From: Candidatus Megaera endosymbiont of Mesostigma viride
GTDB lineage: Bacteria > Pseudomonadota > Alphaproteobacteria > Rickettsiales > Rickettsiaceae
Direction: 5' to 3'
NCBI GenBank assembly: GCA_020410825.1
Contig: CP084576.1
Coordinates: forward strand, 62,001-126,000
DNA length: 64,000 nucleotides
Positions 56,201-61,600 of this stretch are shown one piece after another. Under the pieces are notes generated by a model. It searched no databases. It saw nothing but the letters and a program-made list of their open reading frames with translations, and was not told the DNA's origin. Positions within the stretch are counted from its first letter, which is position 1; the number at the start of each line of letters is the position of its first letter. Position numbers and translations under genes: made by a program.

Positions 56201-58655
56201 ATCGGGGATTGAGGAAATTGTAGGATTATTCATTAATACGTTACCGTTAAGGGTAACGCTTAATTTAGATTTATCGATTAGGAAATATTTGCAGTCGATA
56301 CAGGAGAACATGAGTTCTATTATAGAGCATGGTTATGTATCGTTAGCAGATATTCAAGGGCAGACTGAGTTAAGAGGACGTCATGAGTTATTTAACACGT
56401 TAATTGTATTTGAGAACTATCCTGTAGGTGAAGAAAGTGCTAATGTAGGATTTGAATTTAAAGGAGTAAGAGGAATAGAAAAGACGGAGTACGCTTTAAC
56501 CTTAATGGCTGAAATGGAAGATAGGTTATCAATACAATGGAATTATCAGACACAATATGTTGATATAGACCAATTGAAATCACTTTCTCAATACTTAATA
56601 TTGGTATTAACTAAAATAGTAAATAGTCATTTAGATACAGAAGAAACAATAAGGTTACTACCATCTTTATGTGAAGAGGAATCAGATAAGGTTCTTATAG
56701 AGTGGAATGCGACGGAGAGGGAGTATCCGAGAGATAAGACGGTTGTAGAGTTATTTGAGGAGCAGGTATTTAAAAATCCTAATAATGTAGCAGTGGTATA
56801 TGGAGAAGAAAGTCTTACTTATAAGGAGTTAAATGAGCGATCTAATCAGATGGCACACTATCTTCGTTGTCTTGGAGTAAGGGCTGAGACGTTAGTAGGA
56901 GTTAGTCTAGATCGTTCTTTAGAGCTTATTATAGGAATATTGGGGATTTTGAAGGCTGGAGGGGCGTATGTACCATTAGATCCGGAGTATCCAGAGGAGC
57001 GGTTACAATTTATGTTAGAGGATACGGCTGCACCGGTATTAATTACGTCAATACATCTAAAAGGTAAATATACAAGCTACAAGGGGAGTTTTGTAATTAT
57101 TGATGATGAAAAGACAGAAGAAGAGCTAGGTCAAGAATCTAAGGAGAATCTTGAGAAGATCATCAATGGCGACAATCTTGTATATGTAATTTATACTTCT
57201 GGTTCTACCGGACAACCTAAAGGTGTGATGAACTCACATAATGGTTTTATGAATCGAATGTATTGGACATTAGATCATTATGAGACAAGTAATCGAGATT
57301 CGTTATTATATATTGCGTCGATGAGTTTTGATATTTCGGTATGGGAAGTTCTACATCCACTTGCTGCAGGAGCTAAACTTGTTATTATAAAGAACCATAA
57401 GGATATGGATGATATTATAAATACAATAGAGTTCAATAGGATCAGCATGGTTCATTTTGTGCCATCATTATTATCTTTATTTTTAGAAACAAAAGGGATT
57501 TCTAGGTTAAAATCGTTACGTTGTGTAATCACTGGAGGAGAGAAACTATATACCGAGGTTAGGAAAAAGTTTAAAGAAATATTTAGTGATACAAGGCTTT
57601 ATTTAGCATATGGACCCACGGAAGTATCTATTAGCGTTACACATTGGGAATGTAATAATAATGAGTATAAAGATATAACCCCTATAGGTTGTCCTATATC
57701 GAACACGAAGATATATATTTTAGATGAGAATAGATGTCTGGTACCGGTGGGGGCGGTAGGAGAGATATATATAGGGGGTATTGGTTTAGCGAGGGGGTAT
57801 TTGAATCGTCCTGAGTTAACGGCGGAACGATTTATAGGGAATCCATTTGCGAATGAAGAAGATATAACTAAAGGAGAGAATTTAAGGTTATATCGGACAG
57901 GAGATTTAGGACGATATTTATCTGATGGGAACATCGAGTTTAGAGGACGTATAGATGATCAGGTAAAGATACGAGGATATCGGATTGAGCTTGGGGAGAT
58001 TGAGAGTGCATTGAATGGATGTGGGGTTGTTCAAGGTAGTGTTGTAGTAGCACGTAGTATGGGGGTTGGAGCGGACAATAGAGTTGGAAGTGACAAGCGG
58101 TTAATTGGGTATATAGTACCTAGTTCAACCTTGAGAGGGAAATTAGTTACACAAGAGAGTTTCAAGAGTAGTACAGGAGAGGAGATAGGTATTTTAGGTG
58201 GGGAAGGGTATATAGATATTGTACGAGAAGTGAAGGAGGAGATAGGGAAGCGGTTACCGGAGTATATGGTACCGGCACATATAGTGTTTATAGAAAAGCT
58301 GCCACTGACATTGAATGGGAAGGTAGATAAAAAAGGGTTACCGGATCCGGATGTGGAGATGGGTTTAGTACATCAGTATATGGGTCCAAGGGATGAAGTT
58401 GAAGCGAAGTTGTGTAAGATTTGGGCGGAAGTTTTAGGATTAGAGCGTGTAGGTATCCATGATAACTTCTTTGAAATAGGTGGACATTCATTATTGGCAA
58501 CGCGTGTAGTGTCCCGAATAAGGTCTGAGTATAAAGGTAATTTAGGTTTAATAGATTTTTTTACATCTAATAGAATAAGCTTATTAGCTGCTTTTATAAA
58601 AAATAACCTTTTACAGTCAAAAAAAGAAACTAAGGAAGAAGAATATGTATTTTAA
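50289..58655 (+). CDS. NRPS 4: modules 9 and 10 (dock-C-A-T-E-C-A-T)
   Basis: A 2788-aa synthetase overlapping NRPS 3 by 11 bases. Residues 1-60 form a TubC_N-like docking domain. The first C domain (L81; H211-H212; D216) is LCL-type like the others but clearly diverged from the copies shared by modules 2, 3, 4, 8 and 11, with an extra linker (GKTGDLEGGDGTPHPQG) and visibly higher GC. Then A (A3 704, A10 1085; code DVWHFSLIDK, Ser), T Ser1143, E (P1202, H1336), DCL-type C (L1688, D1818), A (A3 2302, A10 2676; code DIWHIGAISK) and T with GGHS (Ser2734). The C-terminus is a charged tail (KKETKEEEYVF) like that of NRPS 1, expected to meet the docking domain of NRPS 5. Confidence 0.95.
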   Translation: MKFRTLLSFIYSLIFQNIKIWHNQQKIKIDFPESFELPFEVLKFIQKYKDEILKLLKENNLNSSDYSPYKILKADEEHPPLSYAQQRLWFLDQLFPNQSVYNIPMVFRVEYTFDVEAFTRAVTYIVHRHESLRTRIGMHEEEGYQVILDTDAFTVGFEDISSLSGEEKAKTIQEIVDSEAGYRFKLDGEWLFRVRVMREDADHHVVCMILHHIISDGWSNEILFRELNEAYVAYQEGKEPNLIPLGIQYADYAIWQREWLKGERLEAQLSYWKKMLSGALESIDLPTDYERPKELTYRGGVYTTEIDVKTLKALKVLGESEGATLFMTLLAAINVVLYKHSGQKDIVIGTPIANRNHHEIEGLIGFFVNTLALRTKIDPQESFRGLLRRVKEWTLEAYEHQDVPFEQVVDHLDIPRQLNRNPVFQVMFVLQNMGLGDQGKTGDLEGGDGTPHPQGKIQIPEWLRAQEQMAKFDLSIEAYESVDKLHLSLNYLKDVFKQESIIRIASHLKTLIGEIVEAPEKATGSYKVLDWAEKEKLLIEWNATEREYPRDKTVVELFEEQVFKNPNNVAVVYGEESLTYKELNERSNQMAHYLRCLGVRAETLVGVSLDRSLELIIGILGILKAGGAYVPLDPEYPEERLQFMLEDTAAPVLITSIHLKGKYTSYKGSFVIIDDEKTEEELGQESKENLEKIINGDNLVYVIYTSGSTGQPKGVMIEHKALYNRLIWMKKAYNIESSKDRILHKTSIGFDVSVWELLLPLIAGVIEVIAQPDIHKDPQLLQEDIHKYDISILHMVPSFLDSLLEVYDSYKLKSLRKVFASGEALSKAVVSKLYGMHKKSNHFMELHNLYGPTEATIDVTYWECNNYVKYLSIPIGCPISNTKIYILDENRCLVPVGAVGEIYIGGIGLARGYLNRPELTAERFIGNPFANEEDITKGENLRLYRTGDLGRYLSDGNIEFRGRIDDQVKIRGYRIELGEIESALNGCGVVQGSVVVARSMGVGADNRVGSDKRLIGYIVPSSTLRGKLVTQESFKSSTGEEIGILGGEGYIDIVREVKEEIGKRLPEYMVPAHIVFIEKLPLTSNGKVDKKGLPDPDVEMGLVHQYMGPRDEVEAKLCKIWAEVLGLERVGIHDNFFEIGGDSILSIRIVSKARNKGLKLNVKDIFQYLTVSGIRLVITDAAVENDMPINQRIVTGDVSLIPIQRWFFEQNHVNPNHSNQAFIMNCRYQLELDKLENALKSLLSHHDALRLRFILKDGVWTQTLISPEECIEYVQGICRYIDVQGMSELTRKSQEEIIEEIGQEVQSCLNITAGPMIQVRLLGCQGGQQKILLVIHHLSVDGVSWRIFFEDLEIAYAQVSRGEAVTLSYKTHSYQKWAEGLKAYATREEVKAEVKYWSQIGHIPALPRPKTEFELENKDKDQNYTQNRYTYEGVDSVEVELDHEMTRMLLQEVHQAYHTQINDVLLTALALTISEWTGEDNVYLDLEGHGREEIVGLDVSRTIGWFTTVFPIKLKIEGGGYREYIKTIKEQLRQIPNKGIGYGVLRYLGSEDIQSQLACTTPEIVFNYLGQWNSSEQTNGMFTFGDESIGSSVDLKNTRAHILEINSHVTHGQFRVVFGYSGNVYSGSVIKQLATCYIDHLKGIIEHCRGVEILEYTPSDMPLAHLSQSELDYCIKLLPKNIERIYRLSPMQEGLLFTALYRDSDEYLVQGLYELTGEIDTQILKEAWEAVVSHHPVLRTGFVYEHVSHPVQYVVKDVVLPWVEEDWSDLSETEQELRLGEVIQEDRRHRFDLTQVPLIRLRVMRCRKNKIYLLWTQDHLLMDGWCGPILHNQVMVAYEHIQKNSMVTLPYSRPYEEYIRWLETQDLEKAKEFWKGYLKGIEEKTQLDLGGSSVRDKGTFQETLNLVGEDYGYFETQLSVEDSEQLKRFAQSVGITVNTVLQGVWAFVLSRYVQQQDVVFGVTVSGRSIELSGIEEIVGLFINTLPLRVTLNLDLSIRKYLQSIQENMSSIIEHGYVSLADIQGQTELRGRHELFNTLIVFENYPVGEESANVGFEFKGVRGIEKTEYALTLMAEMEDRLSIQWNYQTQYVDIDQLKSLSQYLILVLTKIVNSHLDTEETIRLLPSLCEEESDKVLIEWNATEREYPRDKTVVELFEEQVFKNPNNVAVVYGEESLTYKELNERSNQMAHYLRCLGVRAETLVGVSLDRSLELIIGILGILKAGGAYVPLDPEYPEERLQFMLEDTAAPVLITSIHLKGKYTSYKGSFVIIDDEKTEEELGQESKENLEKIINGDNLVYVIYTSGSTGQPKGVMNSHNGFMNRMYWTLDHYETSNRDSLLYIASMSFDISVWEVLHPLAAGAKLVIIKNHKDMDDIINTIEFNRISMVHFVPSLLSLFLETKGISRLKSLRCVITGGEKLYTEVRKKFKEIFSDTRLYLAYGPTEVSISVTHWECNNNEYKDITPIGCPISNTKIYILDENRCLVPVGAVGEIYIGGIGLARGYLNRPELTAERFIGNPFANEEDITKGENLRLYRTGDLGRYLSDGNIEFRGRIDDQVKIRGYRIELGEIESALNGCGVVQGSVVVARSMGVGADNRVGSDKRLIGYIVPSSTLRGKLVTQESFKSSTGEEIGILGGEGYIDIVREVKEEIGKRLPEYMVPAHIVFIEKLPLTLNGKVDKKGLPDPDVEMGLVHQYMGPRDEVEAKLCKIWAEVLGLERVGIHDNFFEIGGHSLLATRVVSRIRSEYKGNLGLIDFFTSNRISLLAAFIKNNLLQSKKETKEEEYVF
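52438..52910 (+). other. A-domain specificity core type e, module 9 (Ser)
   Basis: Same core as module 6 (code DVWHFSLIDK), followed by an E domain: D-Ser predicted. Confidence 0.8.
53706..57231 (+). repeat. 3.5-kb E-C-A(N-terminal) repeat, copy 3
   Basis: Third copy, displaced by 16402 bp from copy 1, in NRPS 4 between the cores of modules 9 and 10. Confidence 0.9.
57232..57683 (+). other. A-domain specificity core type b, module 10 (unassigned)
   Basis: Third copy of the type b core (code DIWHIGAISK), here in a module without E domain. Confidence 0.55.
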
Positions 58656-61600
58656 TTCAATATTATCATTTATATATTATTTAAATTTTTTAAATATTAA
58701 AATATGGGTTGAATCTGATTTTATTAGACTAAGATTACCTGAAGACTTTATTTATAAAGATTTAGTTAAATCATATATTAAGGATAACAGAGATGAGATA
58801 TTAAGGATATTAAAAGAGAATAATCTTAATAACAGTGATTATAGTCCTTATAAGATATTAAAAGCACATGAAGAATATCCACCATTATCATATGCACAAC
58901 AACGGTTATGGTTTTTGGATCAATTATTTCCGAACCAGAGTATATATAATATTCCAATGGCATTTAAGCTAGTAGGAAATTTTAATCGAGATGCATTTGA
59001 GAAAGCAATTAGATATTTGGTAGACCGACATGAAGTACTAAGAACAAGGATTGGGTTATACGAGAGTGAAGGATATCAAGATATTTTACCTGCAACTGAT
59101 TTCAAAATAGAGTTTGAGGATATTGAAAAGATTTCTGAGATTAATTGTAGGCAGTATGTTCAAGCAGCAATTGAAGCGGAGTCTGAGCATCGATTTGAAC
59201 TAGATAAGGAATGGTTATTTAGAGTTCGAGTAATTCGAGAAAGTAAAGACCTACATGTAGTGTTGATTATGATGCATCATATTATCTCGGATGGATGGTC
59301 ATTTGATATTTTTTTTAGAGAATTAACACAAGCTTATGAAAGTTATTGTAGGGGAGATCAGGTTAGGCTGGATCCACTAGAGATACAGTATGCAGATTAT
59401 GCGATCTGGCAGCGGGAATGGTTACGTGGTGAGAGATTAGAAGCACAATTAGCATATTGGAAGGAGCAGCTAAAAGGTGCTCCGGAGGGGATTGACTTAC
59501 CGATAGATTATGAACGACCAAAGGAGTTAACATATTCTGGTGGTGTTTATACGATAGAGATTTCTAGGGAACTATTAAAAAAGATCAAGGTGTTAGGGGA
59601 ATCTGAAGGTGCAACGTTATTTATGACGTTACTAAGTGTATTAAACATAGTTTTATACAAGAACAGTGGGCAGAGGGATTTGGTGATAGGCTCACCAATT
59701 GCAAATCGGAACTATCATGAGATTGAGGGATTAATAGGTTTTTTTGTGAATATGTTAGCCTTAAGGACGGAGATAGATCCAAGGGAGAACTTTAGGAAGC
59801 TTTTGAGAAGAGTAAAGGAGAAAACGTTAGGTGCGTATGAACATCAGGATGTGCCGTTTGAGCAATTAGTAGATCATTTAAATGTACAACGAAATCTAAA
59901 TCGGAATCCGTTATTTCAGGTAATGTTTGTATTACAGAATATAGATAAAAGTGATTTAGAATTGGGAGAATTAAGTATAGAGTGGATAGGGAGTGAGTAC
60001 CATACAGCCAAGTTTGATTTATCAGTATTTGGGTATGAGTTAGAAGGTAAATTGCATATAGGAATAAACTATCTGAAAGATATTTTTACTGAGGAGACGG
60101 TAAAGAGGATGGCTTTACAGATTAGTCGCGTATTGGAAGTAGTAGTATCTGAACCAGAAAAAGTGATTTTAGAGTATGAGGTAATGAGTGAAGAGGAATC
60201 AGATAAGGTTCTTATAGAGTGGAATGCGACGGAGAGGGAGTATCCGAGAGATAAGACGGTTGTAGAGTTATTTGAGGAGCAGGTATTTAAAAATCCTAAT
60301 AATGTAGCAGTGGTATATGGAGAAGAAAGTCTTACTTATAAGGAGTTAAATGAGCGATCTAATCAGATGGCACACTATCTTCGTTGTCTTGGAGTAAGGG
60401 CTGAGACGTTAGTAGGAGTTAGTCTAGATCGTTCTTTAGAGCTTATTATAGGAATATTGGGGATTTTGAAGGCTGGAGGGGCGTATGTACCATTAGATCC
60501 GGAGTATCCAGAGGAGCGGTTACAATTTATGTTAGAGGATACGGCTGCACCGGTATTAATTACGTCAATACATCTAAAAGGTAAATATACAAGCTACAAG
60601 GGGAGTTTTGTAATTATTGATGATGAAAAGACAGAAGAAGAGCTAGGTCAAGAATCTAAGGAGAATCTTGAGAAGATCATCAATGGCGACAATCTTGTAT
60701 ATGTAATTTATACTTCTGGTTCTACCGGACAACCTAAAGGTGTGATGATCGAGCATCAAAGCTTGACTAACTACTTAAATAATGTACAAGATTTTTATTT
60801 TATTAAGGAAGAATGTAATTCTTATTTACATTCTTCCATCGCTTTTGATATGAGTATTACTTCATTATATTCCCCTATTATAATGGGTAAAATAATTTAT
60901 ATTGCTAATATAGACCACCAAGCTAATTATTTAGAGCAAATACCTCAAGAATTTAATAAAGTGAATTGTATTAAATTTACCCCGACTCATTTAAGAGTTT
61001 TGAGAGAAAAAAATAAGGTATGGGATGTTAATCAAAAAATAGAGTGTCTAATAATAGGCGGAGAAAATCTTTTAACAGAGGATGTAAACTTTATATATAA
61101 AAGTAGCAGTTATTTTTCTAGAAGCTTAATTTTTAATGAGTACGGTCCTACAGAAGCAACAGTTGGATGTTGTATTTACAAGATAGAAGATTTAAAAAAT
61201 GTCAAACAACTCTCTATTCCTATAGGTTGTCCTATATCGAACACGAAGATATATATTTTAGATGAGAATAGATGTCTGGTACCGGTGGGGGCGGTAGGAG
61301 AGATATATATAGGGGGTATTGGTTTAGCGAGGGGGTATTTGAATCGTCCTGAGTTAACGGCGGAACGATTTATAGGGAATCCATTTGCGAATGAAGAAGA
61401 TATAACTAAAGGAGAGAATTTAAGGTTATATCGGACAGGAGATTTAGGACGATATTTATCTGATGGGAACATCGAGTTTAGAGGACGTATAGATGATCAG
61501 GTAAAGATACGAGGATATCGGATTGAGCTTGGGGAGATTGAGAGTGCATTGAATGGATGTGGGGTTGTTCAAGGTAGTGTTGTAGTAGCACGTAGTATGG

